From G963923955 sp963923955 (GTDB lineage: Bacteria; Pseudomonadota; Gammaproteobacteria; Eutrophobiales; Eutrophobiaceae), in contig OZ000552.1 in the NCBI GenBank assembly GCA_963923955.1, forward strand, positions 2,480,001 to 2,544,000: DNA of 64,000 bases, written 5' to 3'. The translations under genes and the position numbers were made by a program. Shown piece by piece: positions 19,940-28,465 of this stretch. Positions within the stretch are counted from its first letter, which is position 1. Each line of letters starts with the position of its first letter. A model generated the notes under the pieces. That model ran no database searches and was not told the DNA's origin. It saw nothing but the letters and a program-made list of their open reading frames with translations.

Positions 19940-20340
19940 TGATTGCTGCAAGCACCAGGACGAGGACACTCACATTCAGCCGACCACCGACCGAGGAGGC
20001 CTTGCAATTACTGCAAGCTGAACTTGCCGATCTCAGTGCGATCAAAAAGATCGATCTAAGCGATGCCCGGCTACAGCTGCATTATGAGTTTCCCGCCGTC
20101 ACGCTTGGTGAAATATTAGCGCGCATCTATGCGCTGCTTGATCCCGGCTGCCTTGGCCCGCTGCAACGGTGTTATTTTCTTATCGCCGGCTATATGGAAC
20201 AAAACGAAAGAGAGCATCTGGAGCAGGCCGCAGGCTGGCAAGAGGATATAAAATATATTTATGCTTACTACTTTGCGCGGCGGCGGAAGGACAAACAGGC
20301 GGCCTATAAAAAGCAATGGCAGCGATACGCTAGGAAATAA
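19936..20340 (+). CDS. Conserved hypothetical protein coupled to prmC
   Basis: A 134-residue protein whose function I do not recognise. No signal peptide or membrane segment is evident. The N-terminal half alternates beta-strand-like and helical stretches (LTFSRPPTEEALQLLQAEL, then IDLSDARLQLHYEF), suggestive of a small ferredoxin-like alpha/beta fold. The C-terminal part is helical, basic and tyrosine-rich (KYIYAYYFARRRKDK). The start overlaps the prmC stop in an ATGA, and moeB follows after 41 bases. That position places it in the hemA-prfA-prmC operon and shows it is a real gene. An alternative ATG lies one codon later. Confidence 0.8.
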   Translation: MMIAASTRTRTLTFSRPPTEEALQLLQAELADLSAIKKIDLSDARLQLHYEFPAVTLGEILARIYALLDPGCLGPLQRCYFLIAGYMEQNEREHLEQAAGWQEDIKYIYAYYFARRRKDKQAAYKKQWQRYARK

Positions 20341-20381
20341 TAGTCGGTTCACTCGAGCGCCTTCATCTTCATCTGTCGCCC

Positions 20382-21137
20382 ATGAATGACGAACAACTAC
20401 TACGCTACAGCCGCCAGATCATGCTGCCCGAGATCGACGCAGCCGGGCAGCTGCGCCTTGCCGATGCCACGGTGCTGCTGATCGGGCTTGGCGGCCTGGG
20501 CTCGGCGGCCTCGATATATCTGGCCGCAGCGGGTGTTGGACACCTCATACTGGTTGATTTTGACAAGGTTGATCTATCTAATCTGCAACGCCAGGTTGTG
20601 CATGGCACCGCGGACATCGGACGCCCGAAGGTCGAATCCGCCCATGATCGCCTGCTGGCAATCAACCCGGAGGTGAAGCTAGGCCTGATCGGGCGGGCGC
20701 TGGAACAGGAAGAGCTGATCGAGCAGATGGAGCGGGCAGATGTTGTGGTCGATGGCAGCGACAACTTTGCCACACGCTTTGCGGTCAATGCCGCTTCGGT
20801 GGCGACAGCCACCCCTCTGGTCTCCGGCGCGGCGATGCGTTTTGAAGCGCAGCTCAGTGTGTTTAATCCCTTAGACAGCACTTCTCCCTGTTATCGCTGT
20901 CTATACGGAGAAGACATGAGCCTTGATGAGAGTTGCAGCGCAAACGGGGTATTGGCACCACTGCTCGGCATCATCGGGGCGCTGCAGGCCGCAGAGGCGA
21001 TGAAGATAATCATGGGCATCGGCGAGACCTTACAGGGAAGGCTGCTGCTGCTTGATGTGCTCAATATGGAATGGCAAACAGCACGCCTTGCCAAACGCCC
21101 TGACTGTCCGGTCTGCGGAAATACTAACAACGAATGA
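20382..21137 (+). CDS. moeB: MoeB/HesA-type adenylyltransferase (ThiF family)
   Basis: An E1-like enzyme that adenylates the C-terminal glycine of a ubiquitin-like sulfur carrier, MoaD in molybdopterin synthesis or ThiS. It has 251 residues. The ATP-binding GLGGLGS is at about 35-41, followed by LVDFDKVDLSNLQRQ. The structural zinc site has Cys170 and Cys173 (CYRC) with Cys242 and Cys245 (CPVC). There is no rhodanese domain. The hemA-prfA-prmC-moeB order is common in gammaproteobacteria. MoeB is the best name, but ThiF-like use cannot be excluded. Confidence 0.92.
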   Translation: MNDEQLLRYSRQIMLPEIDAAGQLRLADATVLLIGLGGLGSAASIYLAAAGVGHLILVDFDKVDLSNLQRQVVHGTADIGRPKVESAHDRLLAINPEVKLGLIGRALEQEELIEQMERADVVVDGSDNFATRFAVNAASVATATPLVSGAAMRFEAQLSVFNPLDSTSPCYRCLYGEDMSLDESCSANGVLAPLLGIIGALQAAEAMKIIMGIGETLQGRLLLLDVLNMEWQTARLAKRPDCPVCGNTNNE

Positions 21138-21253
21138 CTCTTAAATATAAGCTAATCAAATGCGTCTTTGGCTATGCGCTGGTCATGATCGGCGGGATAC
21201 AAAGAGCGAAAAGGTTCTTATATACTTAACCAGCCAAAGTGTAGATAGGCAAT

Positions 21254-21526
21254 TTATAACCTGAGATCATCTCGACGTTTTTCAAATTCCATATCAATCA
21301 ATTCCCAACCGCCCCTATTGTTTTCTTGCTGACATCGTTTTACTTTATTTTCATCTGACAGCTTCACCAACATACCCGTAACTATCGCATCGTTTATTAT
21401 GTTCTCATGGCCGCGCTCACGAAAAATTCCAGTGCGGCGACTAATGTCTGCCGCCCCTATGCAATCCCCTTCGTGTTTCGCTGCAAGCAGAACATCCAGT
21501 ATGGCTTCTTCTAAGGTAAAACTCAC
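21254..21526 (-). CDS. Small winged-helix-like protein next to a DNA methyltransferase
   Basis: A 90-residue protein that I cannot assign to a named family. The layout looks like a winged helix: TLEEAILDVLLAAKHEG as first helix, ISRRTGIF as a turn-helix, a third helix NIINDAIVTGMLVKLSDE, and a glycine-containing wing. It lies 23 bases downstream of the methyltransferase on the same strand and shares its lower GC content, so the two form one transferred unit. It is too short for most restriction endonucleases. A controller or DNA-binding accessory protein is the more natural reading, but this is inference. Confidence 0.7.
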   Translation of the reverse strand: MSFTLEEAILDVLLAAKHEGDCIGAADISRRTGIFRERGHENIINDAIVTGMLVKLSDENKVKRCQQENNRGGWELIDMEFEKRRDDLRL

Positions 21527-21549
21527 CCATACGAGAGAATTGTTTTGGC

Positions 21550-22452
21550 CTAATTCCCGTCATTAGTTCGCTCCAATCTATGTTTGGCTATTTCTAAATA
21601 ATCTCCCACAACTTCAATACCGATACACGACCTGCCGGTATGAGCGGCGGCAAGGGCTGTGCTGCCACTTCCCAGAAACGGGTCTAGTATTTTCTGTTTG
21701 GGAAGTGTAAAAAGTTCTATCAGGTGCGACAATAAAGCAACAGGCTTGGGAGTCATGTGTCCATGGTAGCGTTCATCCCCGGTTGGTTTCTCGACTTTCA
21801 TGACAGTGGAAGGTGTTGTGCCATCAAGTGTTTTTCTAACATCAATCAATCCCACCTTGTGTGCCATCCAATTTTCCACAAACGTGCCACATCTGGGGTT
21901 TTGCGCCATTATTATTGACTCAAATTGTGGTCTAAGCTGTGGTGTCTTGCGTCCTTGCAATTCAAGTTTAATTTCGAGGCGTTGTGCTTGTGTCAGCGTA
22001 TCCATTTTTTCAACAAAGTGTAATTGGCTAAACGCCTTCATCTGTGCTCGTTTTGTGTAGTGCCAGGCATACAGGTCTCTAATTTCAAACCCTGCATCTT
22101 CTATTCCGCATGCCATGCGATGCGCCAAGCGCGGCTGGCTAAAAGAAAGCATAAACCCTCCAGGCACCAAGACACGCGCAAGCTCGGCCGCTATGTCGTG
22201 CATAAAAGACTGCAATGCACGACCTTGTGCCGGATCGAACTTCATGCCAACGGGAAGACCGCCCACTGCACCTGTTCCTTTTTTTACCCCCTCTTTCCCC
22301 TTGCGCCAACTATCGTCTAGCCCATCAATAAAATAAGGGGGATCAGTCAATACCATATGTACGCTATTCTCATTGAGTTTTTTCAGTACACTTCGACAGT
22401 CGCCATGCCGCAGATCAATATTGCTATTCATCTTAGTTTGCGCTTTCGGCAT
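21550..22452 (-). CDS. Beta-class DNA methyltransferase (N4-cytosine or N6-adenine)
   Basis: A site-specific DNA methyltransferase of 300 residues. The catalytic motif DPPY (37-40, in VLTDPPYFIDGLDDSW) comes first, and the SAM-binding motif DPFLGSGST (about 257-265) comes near the C-terminus. This is the motif order of the beta class, with the target-recognition region between them (about 120-235). Recognition sequence cannot be read from the protein. The ATG at 22452 has AAAGG nine bases upstream. GC is lower than in neighbours: two 60-base lines counted gave 28/60 and 22/60. No recognisable endonuclease gene is adjacent, so it may be an orphan methylase or a remnant restriction-modification system. 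Confidence 0.93.
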   Translation of the reverse strand: MPKAQTKMNSNIDLRHGDCRSVLKKLNENSVHMVLTDPPYFIDGLDDSWRKGKEGVKKGTGAVGGLPVGMKFDPAQGRALQSFMHDIAAELARVLVPGGFMLSFSQPRLAHRMACGIEDAGFEIRDLYAWHYTKRAQMKAFSQLHFVEKMDTLTQAQRLEIKLELQGRKTPQLRPQFESIIMAQNPRCGTFVENWMAHKVGLIDVRKTLDGTTPSTVMKVEKPTGDERYHGHMTPKPVALLSHLIELFTLPKQKILDPFLGSGSTALAAAHTGRSCIGIEVVGDYLEIAKHRLERTNDGN

Positions 22453-22558
22453 AATGAAAACCTTTATTTTGGTGGAAGTATGTTAGCCATACGCACGATA
22501 AATGCCAAGAATCTTTTGGCTGACTAAGCCTATAAACTCGCTCTCTTTGCATCCGGCC

Positions 22559-23707
22559 TTACCTGAATCGCAGGTTGTGGCGTCCCAATTCCGCAAGAGA
22601 CCTGCAGCCCATCAGCTTCATATCGCGCTCAACTTCGGCGCGTAATTTTGTCAGCGCGCGTTCAACGCCGGCCTGCCCGGCAGCGGCCAGGGCATATAAA
22701 TAAAAGCGGCCGCCGGAGCAGGCCTTTGCGCCCAGCGACAATGCTTTTAGGATATGGGTGCCGCGCCGAATCCCGCCGTCACAGATGACATCAAGCTCAT
22801 CGCCGACCGCATCCACGATCTCGGCCAGTTGATCAAAGGGGGCGCGCGAGCCGTCCAGCTGGCGCCCGCCGTGGTTGGATACCATGATGGCAGTCGCACC
22901 GATGTCCACTGCGCGTCTGGCATCCGCCACCGACATGATGCCCTTCAGGCAAAAATCCTTGCCCCAGTCGCGGTTGATCTCTTCCGCCGCCTTCCAGTCC
23001 ATGGACTGATCCAGCATGGAGCTGCAGTATTCAGAGATGGATAAAGGAATGCTGGTGCCTTCTTTTACATAGCCTGCCAACTGCGATAGCTGAAATTTCT
23101 CGCGCAAGAGATAATTGCAGGCCCAGTTCGGGTGGGCGGCAAAACTGAGCAGGCTTCTTAGGGTCAGTTTCGGCGGCGTGGTAAAACCGGTATAGAGATC
23201 ACGCTCGCGATTGCCGCCGACAATGGTATCTACTGTTAAGGTAAGCGCATCGAAATCCGCCGCCTTGCAGCGATCGACCATGCTCTGCGTCAGGCCCTTG
23301 TCCTTATGCACATACAACTGAAACATCTTGGGCGAACTGATGCTCTTGCCCATCTCCTCGATACTCACCGTGCCGATGGAGGAGATGCCAAAGTAGGTAT
23401 TGAACTTCTCCGCCGCCCGCCCCACGGCGCGCTCGCCCTCGTGATGAAAGAGTCGCTGTAAGGCGGTGGGGGAGAGAAAAAAGGGTACGTCTATCCTCTT
23501 GCCCATGACCGTGGTGGACATATCAATCTCTTCCACACCGGTGAGGACATTGGGCACCAGATCGCAAGACTCAAAGGCCGCGGTATTACGGCGATAAGTC
23601 ACTTCATCATCCGCCGCCCCATCGATATAATGAAAGACCGGCCCGGGCAGCCTTTGTTTTGCCAGCCTGCGAAAGTCCTCGGTGTTGTGGCAATCACTTA
23701 GGCGCAT
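22559..23707 (-). CDS. FMN-dependent alpha-hydroxy-acid dehydrogenase (LldD family)
   Basis: An FMN TIM-barrel enzyme that oxidises an L-2-hydroxy acid such as L-lactate. From the ATG at 23707 it has 382 residues. The active-site motif SNHGGRQLDG is at 277-286 with the base His279 and substrate Arg282. The N-terminal FHYIDGAADDEVTYRRN and the LSPTA flavin-binding segment are present, as is CDGGIRRGTHILKALSLGA at the phosphate-binding end. Family members include L-lactate dehydrogenase, glycolate and mandelate oxidases. Lactate is the most likely substrate but no permease or regulator is adjacent. A TTG at 23716 is possible. Confidence 0.9.
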   Translation of the reverse strand: MRLSDCHNTEDFRRLAKQRLPGPVFHYIDGAADDEVTYRRNTAAFESCDLVPNVLTGVEEIDMSTTVMGKRIDVPFFLSPTALQRLFHHEGERAVGRAAEKFNTYFGISSIGTVSIEEMGKSISSPKMFQLYVHKDKGLTQSMVDRCKAADFDALTLTVDTIVGGNRERDLYTGFTTPPKLTLRSLLSFAAHPNWACNYLLREKFQLSQLAGYVKEGTSIPLSISEYCSSMLDQSMDWKAAEEINRDWGKDFCLKGIMSVADARRAVDIGATAIMVSNHGGRQLDGSRAPFDQLAEIVDAVGDELDVICDGGIRRGTHILKALSLGAKACSGGRFYLYALAAAGQAGVERALTKLRAEVERDMKLMGCRSLAELGRHNLRFR

Positions 23708-23908
23708 AATAATCAACTGCTAAGAATAACAATGGCTTCATTTATGATGACAATATTCTACAAATGAATCCCTGCCTTCGTCCATAGCTTATTCATTACC
23801 ATGCCGGTTTAGGGAAACGCTTAAATTAAGGCATTGGGAAGGTGGGCCAAGATAAAAATCGCATGTCCAAGATTGCGTCCCCAGAACCAGGCCCCGGGAT
23901 AGATTTGT

Positions 23909-24529
23909 TCAGTGCTTCACCAATACGTATTCTCTGAGATAGGTCGTTAGTCCATCAAGAAACATCTGAATAGCGATTAGTATCAGCAACATCCCCATCA
24001 AACGCTCCATGGCCTTTAGCCCGCGGTCACCGAGAATCTTCGAAATGCGTAACGATGCAACCAGGATCAAGGTCGTTAGCAACCATGCAAAGACCAATGC
24101 GATGATCCATTCGTAGATCCTCTCAGGTTGTGCGGAACTCATTAACAGCAAGGCGGCAATGGTGGACGGCCCGGCGATGAGCGGCATTGCCAAAGGCACA
24201 ATAAAGGGATCATCCTCGGCCTGATCATCCTCCGCATGCGCCGGCGGATACAACATTCTCATGGCGATGATGAATAACAAGATGCCGCCGGCAATGCCCA
24301 GTGATGGTTGCGTAAGCCCGAGAAAGCCTAAAATGCGGGTGCCTGCAATTAAAAACACCAACATTATAATCAGCGCAAAGGCCAGTTCCCGATAGATAAT
24401 CCTCGCTTTTTCTTCGGCAGAGAAGCTCTTCAGCAATGCATTGAAAACGGGAATGTTGCCCAGCGGATCCATAATGAAGAACAAGGTGGCGGAAGCCGCA
24501 AGTATCTCAGTCCAGATAAATTGTTCCAT
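23909..24529 (-). CDS. MarC family integral membrane protein
   Basis: A 206-residue inner-membrane protein of the MarC/UPF0056 family with six hydrophobic segments. The N-terminal FFIMDPLGNIPVFNALLK is the family signature, and the second repeat includes PLAMPLIAGPSTIAALLL. Despite the historical name, the family has no proven role in antibiotic resistance. It is transcribed in the same direction as the fbpABC genes but about 110 bases after fbpC, so it may or may not be part of that unit. The 201 bases between it and the dehydrogenase show no other gene. Confidence 0.9.
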   Translation of the reverse strand: MEQFIWTEILAASATLFFIMDPLGNIPVFNALLKSFSAEEKARIIYRELAFALIIMLVFLIAGTRILGFLGLTQPSLGIAGGILLFIIAMRMLYPPAHAEDDQAEDDPFIVPLAMPLIAGPSTIAALLLMSSAQPERIYEWIIALVFAWLLTTLILVASLRISKILGDRGLKAMERLMGMLLILIAIQMFLDGLTTYLREYVLVKH

Positions 24530-24636
24530 ATACCCCTCGCTATAATTCGATGCTGCTACGTACTGACGCCGGCTTTATCATGCACCCTCTAGTGCAAGAT
24601 GATCATGTTGGCAATGGCAATCAGGGTCGCAGCCTG

Positions 24637-25698
24637 TTAGTCGCTCTCTTTGCGCTCTTGCGGGAAGACCACCAAGTGATCAATCTCAAGCCGAATGCCG
24701 ATGGCCTCGTTTTTGCCGTGGTCGTGATGGCTGGGCACCAGGCTCAGGAGTTTCTCCCCGCTTGCTAACGCCAGCGTATAAAGAAACTCAGCACCCCGAA
24801 ATGCCTTCTCCACGACAATGGCCTGCAATGTACTCTCATCATCGTGCAAAATATCATCCGGGCGGAGTAAGACAGCGACTTTCTCTCCCCTTGCAAAGCC
24901 GTGCGCCTGCGCCCCCCGGATCACGCCGAGTTCGGTCTTTACAGCATACGCATCCTGCACCTCGCCGGCGAGAAAAACGCCCTCGCCGATAAAGCCCGCA
25001 ACATAAGAACACACCGGCCGGTGATAAAGAGTAAAGGCACTGTCCCATTGCAGCAAGCGCCCGGCGCGCATCACGCCGATCTCATCCGCCATGGCAAAGG
25101 CCTCCAGCTGATTATGACTGACCAAAATGGCGCTGATGCCATCTTGTTTCAGCACCGCCCGCACCTCGCGGGCGATGTGTTCACGCAGCGCAATGTCCAT
25201 GCTGGCAAAGGGCTCATCCAATAATAATATATTCGGCCTCGGCGCAATAGCGCGGGCTAGGGCCACCCGTTGCTGCTGGCCGCCGGAGAGTTGATGCGGA
25301 TATTGAGAAAGGAAATCGGTGATGTCCAACAGGCCGGATACTTCTGCTATGCGCGCCGTTCGCCGCCCGGCAGGCAAGCCCGCTAGGCCAAAGGCGATGT
25401 TGTCCCGGACAGACAGATGCGGAAACAGGGCATAGTCCTGGAATACCATGCCGACCCGGCGTTTCTCCACCGCAACGAGCCGGGTCGGGCTGCTGACCTG
25501 CTGGCCGTTGATCATGACTTCGCCTTTCACCGGCGCTTCAAAGCCGGCGATGGCGCGCAGCAGGGTAGTCTTGCCGCAGCCGCTGGGGCCGAGTAAGCAG
25601 CCGATGGCGCCCGGCCGTAGTCCGAAAGAGACGGAGTCAAGCACCCGCCGCCCCTCGTAGGCAAGGGAAAGACTCTTTAGTTCAAGCGCTGCGGTCAT
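24637..25698 (-). CDS. fbpC: Fe(III) ABC transporter ATP-binding protein
   Basis: ATPase of a periplasmic ferric-iron importer. It has 353 residues. Walker A GPSGCGKTTLL is at about 37-47, the signature LSGGQQQRVALARA follows, and Walker B is ILLLDEPFASMD. A C-terminal OB-like domain (about 240-353) is of the FbpC/TOBE type. Its start overlaps the permease gene by 17 bases. The substrate is assigned from the operon: the binding protein has a double-Tyr iron site and the operon lies directly behind a Fur-regulated siderophore receptor. Confidence 0.93.
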   Translation of the reverse strand: MTAALELKSLSLAYEGRRVLDSVSFGLRPGAIGCLLGPSGCGKTTLLRAIAGFEAPVKGEVMINGQQVSSPTRLVAVEKRRVGMVFQDYALFPHLSVRDNIAFGLAGLPAGRRTARIAEVSGLLDITDFLSQYPHQLSGGQQQRVALARAIAPRPNILLLDEPFASMDIALREHIAREVRAVLKQDGISAILVSHNQLEAFAMADEIGVMRAGRLLQWDSAFTLYHRPVCSYVAGFIGEGVFLAGEVQDAYAVKTELGVIRGAQAHGFARGEKVAVLLRPDDILHDDESTLQAIVVEKAFRGAEFLYTLALASGEKLLSLVPSHHDHGKNEAIGIRLEIDHLVVFPQERKESD

Positions 25699-27373
25699 GG
25701 CCGGGGCGCGCCCGTGAGATGGAATGGCTCAGCAGGATAACCGGGATGATGCCAACCAGCACGATCGCCAGCGCTGGAGATGCGGCCGCGGCCAGACGCT
25801 CTTCGTTGGCCAGCTCATAGGTACGGATCGCCAAGGTGTTAAAATTAAACGGGCGCAGGATCAAGGTGGCGGGCAATTCCTTCAACACATCGACAAACAC
25901 CAGCAAGGCCGCGGTCAGCAGGCTGCCTTTGAGCATCGGCAGGTGTACGCGGCGCAGCATACTCCCCGCTGGCAGCCCCATGCTGCGGCCGGCCTCGTCC
26001 ATTGAGGGTCTGATCTTGTCCAGGCCGGCATCCACCGTGTTTAAGGAAAGCGGCAGGAAACGAACCAGGTAGGCAAACACCAGTGCGAACAGGGTGCCGC
26101 TCAAAAGCAGGCCGGTAACAATAGAAAAATGCGCCTCCATCCAGCCGCTGATGCGGTTGTCCAGCCACGAAAACGGCACCAGCACGCCCACGGCGATAAC
26201 CGTCCCCGGCACGGCATAGCCCAGGCTTAGAAGGCGCATGGGGATGCGGGTCAACAGGCCCGGTTGCAGGCGCTTCCCATAGGCAATGAACACCGCCAGA
26301 AAGAGCGCGATCAGGGCGGTCAGCGCGGCCAGCTCGATGCTGTGCGCGATTAACAGAAAAAAATCTTTATCGACCACTTGGGCATAGGTCTGCCGTGCCC
26401 AGAGGGAGAGTTGCGCAGCCGGCACGATAAAACCAAACAGCACCGGCACGGCGCAGGCTGTTAAAGCCGCAATGCCGCCCCAGCCGTGCAGGTGCCTGGG
26501 CGATAATTTGCTGTAACGGCTGCTGGTGTGGTGATAGCGCGCCTGCCGCCGCGAGAAGTTCTCGAGCAGGACCAGGGCCAAGATAAAGATCATCAGCAGG
26601 GCGGACAACTGTGCCGCAGCCGTGCTGCTGCCCAGACCGAACCAGGTGCGAAAGATGCCGGTGGTGAAGGCGGAGACGCCGAAGTATTGCACCGTGCCGT
26701 AATCCGCCAGGGTCTCCATCATCACCAGAGACAGGCCGACGATGATGGCCGGGCGGGCCAAAGGCAGGGCGACCGTGGCAAAGGCGCGATAGGGCCCCGC
26801 GCCTAAGGTGCGGGAGACTTCCAGCACACAAAGCGACTGCGCAATAAAGGCGGCGCGGACGAGCAGATAGGCATAAGGGTACAGCACCAGCGACAACATG
26901 GCGATGGCACCGCCGAGCGATCTGATTTCCGGGAACCAGTAATCGCCATATTCCCAGGCAAACAGCGCACGCAGCCAGGACTGCAAGGGGCCGGCCACAT
27001 CGAGCATGCCGGTGTAGGTATAGGCGATGATGTAGGCGGGCATCGCCAGTGGCAACAACAGCGCCCACTCCAGCACCCGGCTGCCGGGGAAGCGGTACAT
27101 GGTCACCAGCCAGGCCGGAATGAGGCCGAGCAACAAAGAGAAAAAACCAACCCCGAGCATGAGTAACAGAGAGTTAGCGACGTACTCCCACAGCACTGTT
27201 TCATAGAGATGCCGCCAGATGCCGCCACTGGAGACAAACAGCGAGGCAAAGACAACAACTATCGGCAGCGCCAGTAGCGCGGCAATGAAGATCAGGCACA
27301 GCACCCAGGGGCGTAATTGCCCGATAAAAGCGAAGAGGGGTTTTTGCAGCCGGTCTATGCTGACAGCGCTCAT
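25682..27373 (-). CDS. fbpB: Fe(III) ABC transporter permease
   Basis: A 563-residue fused permease with about twelve membrane segments forming two ABC transporter domains. Each half carries an EAA-type loop for contact with the ATPase; the first is near VLEVSRTLGAGPYRAFATVALPLARPAI, the second near MDEAGRSMGLPAGSMLRRVHLPMLKG. Fused two-domain permeases are characteristic of the FbpB/HitB iron family. It lies 26 bases after fbpA and overlaps fbpC, so the three form one transcription unit. Confidence 0.94.
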   Translation of the reverse strand: MSAVSIDRLQKPLFAFIGQLRPWVLCLIFIAALLALPIVVVFASLFVSSGGIWRHLYETVLWEYVANSLLLMLGVGFFSLLLGLIPAWLVTMYRFPGSRVLEWALLLPLAMPAYIIAYTYTGMLDVAGPLQSWLRALFAWEYGDYWFPEIRSLGGAIAMLSLVLYPYAYLLVRAAFIAQSLCVLEVSRTLGAGPYRAFATVALPLARPAIIVGLSLVMMETLADYGTVQYFGVSAFTTGIFRTWFGLGSSTAAAQLSALLMIFILALVLLENFSRRQARYHHTSSRYSKLSPRHLHGWGGIAALTACAVPVLFGFIVPAAQLSLWARQTYAQVVDKDFFLLIAHSIELAALTALIALFLAVFIAYGKRLQPGLLTRIPMRLLSLGYAVPGTVIAVGVLVPFSWLDNRISGWMEAHFSIVTGLLLSGTLFALVFAYLVRFLPLSLNTVDAGLDKIRPSMDEAGRSMGLPAGSMLRRVHLPMLKGSLLTAALLVFVDVLKELPATLILRPFNFNTLAIRTYELANEERLAAAASPALAIVLVGIIPVILLSHSISRARPGHDRSA

Positions 27374-27399
27374 GTCGGTGAGGATAAGGGATAGACTCC

Positions 27400-28407
27400 C
27401 TAGTTCCAGCCCACCCGGTCCATCAACCGGACGGCCTCCGCGTTTTTGGCACCCAATATCACCAGGGGCAACTCATCGGCCTTGTATTCCCCCCAGCCTG
27501 TTAAGGTGGCGCTGACCGGTGTGCCGGCGCGCATGGGAAATTCATGATTGGCCTCGGCATACCACTGCTGCGCCTCCTCGCTCACCAGAAACTCCAGCAG
27601 GCGGATGGCGGCCTCTTTGTTCTTTGCCGCCTTGGTGACTCCGGCGCCGCTGATATTCATGTGCGCGCCGCGGCCTTGCTGGTTCGGCCAGAACAGGGCC
27701 ACCTTGTTGGCCGCCTCCCGTTCTGCGGGAATGCTCGAATTCAACATGCCGGCCAAGTAATAGCTATTCACCACGGCCAGCTGGCATTGCCCGGCGGCGA
27801 CCGCCTTGATCTGATCCCGATCGCCGCCCTTCGGCGGGCGGGCAAAATTGGCAACCAGCCCCGCCGCCCATTCTTTCGCCTTTTCCGCGCCCAAATGTGC
27901 AAGCAAGGATGCAAGCAGCGATTGATTGTAGATATTATTGGATGAACGAATACAGAGCTGCCCCTGCCATTTCGGCTCGGCCAGGTCTTCATACGTGGAA
28001 AGCTCTTCGGCAGAGACCCGCGCCTTGTTATAGGCAATCACCCGGGCGCGCAGCGATAAGCCGAACCAGTGGTCATCCGGGTCGCGATAGTGCTTGGGGA
28101 CGGCGGCAGCAACAAGCCCTGAATCCACCGGCTGCAACAGCCCGGCTTGATCAGCATATTCCAAGCGCCCGACATCTACTGTTAATAAAAGATCCGCCGG
28201 CGAGTTTCTGCCTTCCAGCTCCAGCCTCTTGATCAGGGCATCCGCCTTGCCGGTGACAAGGTTGACCTTGATACCGGTCTCTTCGCTGAACCGGTCCAAC
28301 AGCGGCTTGATCAGGTCCTGCTTGCGCGCCGAGTAGATATTCACCTCCTGCGCCAGGACGGATTGCGCACCCAATAACAGCAGCACACAGACTAGCCAAG
28401 TATTCAT
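27400..28407 (-). CDS. fbpA: Periplasmic Fe(III)-binding protein
   Basis: Substrate-binding protein of the iron importer. The ATG at 28407 gives 335 residues with a clear signal peptide cut after VLAQ (about residue 20); the mature protein starts EVNIYSARKQD. The iron ligands of class FbpA/FutA proteins are visible as the double tyrosine Y216-Y217 (VVNSYYLAG), with Tyr25 in NIYSAR near the N-terminus. The open frame continues about 50 codons upstream into the receptor gene, but that extension lacks sense. It is 58 bases downstream of the receptor stop and probably in the same Fur-controlled operon. Confidence 0.94.
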   Translation of the reverse strand: MNTWLVCVLLLLGAQSVLAQEVNIYSARKQDLIKPLLDRFSEETGIKVNLVTGKADALIKRLELEGRNSPADLLLTVDVGRLEYADQAGLLQPVDSGLVAAAVPKHYRDPDDHWFGLSLRARVIAYNKARVSAEELSTYEDLAEPKWQGQLCIRSSNNIYNQSLLASLLAHLGAEKAKEWAAGLVANFARPPKGGDRDQIKAVAAGQCQLAVVNSYYLAGMLNSSIPAEREAANKVALFWPNQQGRGAHMNISGAGVTKAAKNKEAAIRLLEFLVSEEAQQWYAEANHEFPMRAGTPVSATLTGWGEYKADELPLVILGAKNAEAVRLMDRVGWN

Positions 28408-28465
28408 CGATAAACCCTTGATTGGTTCTTGGTTCATACTATCATCCAAAGGCGGCCAGGTTGAC

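Noticed and set aside
21254..22452. Complete restriction-modification system
   Set aside because: No endonuclease motif could be found; only the methyltransferase is supported and the small partner looks like a DNA-binding protein.
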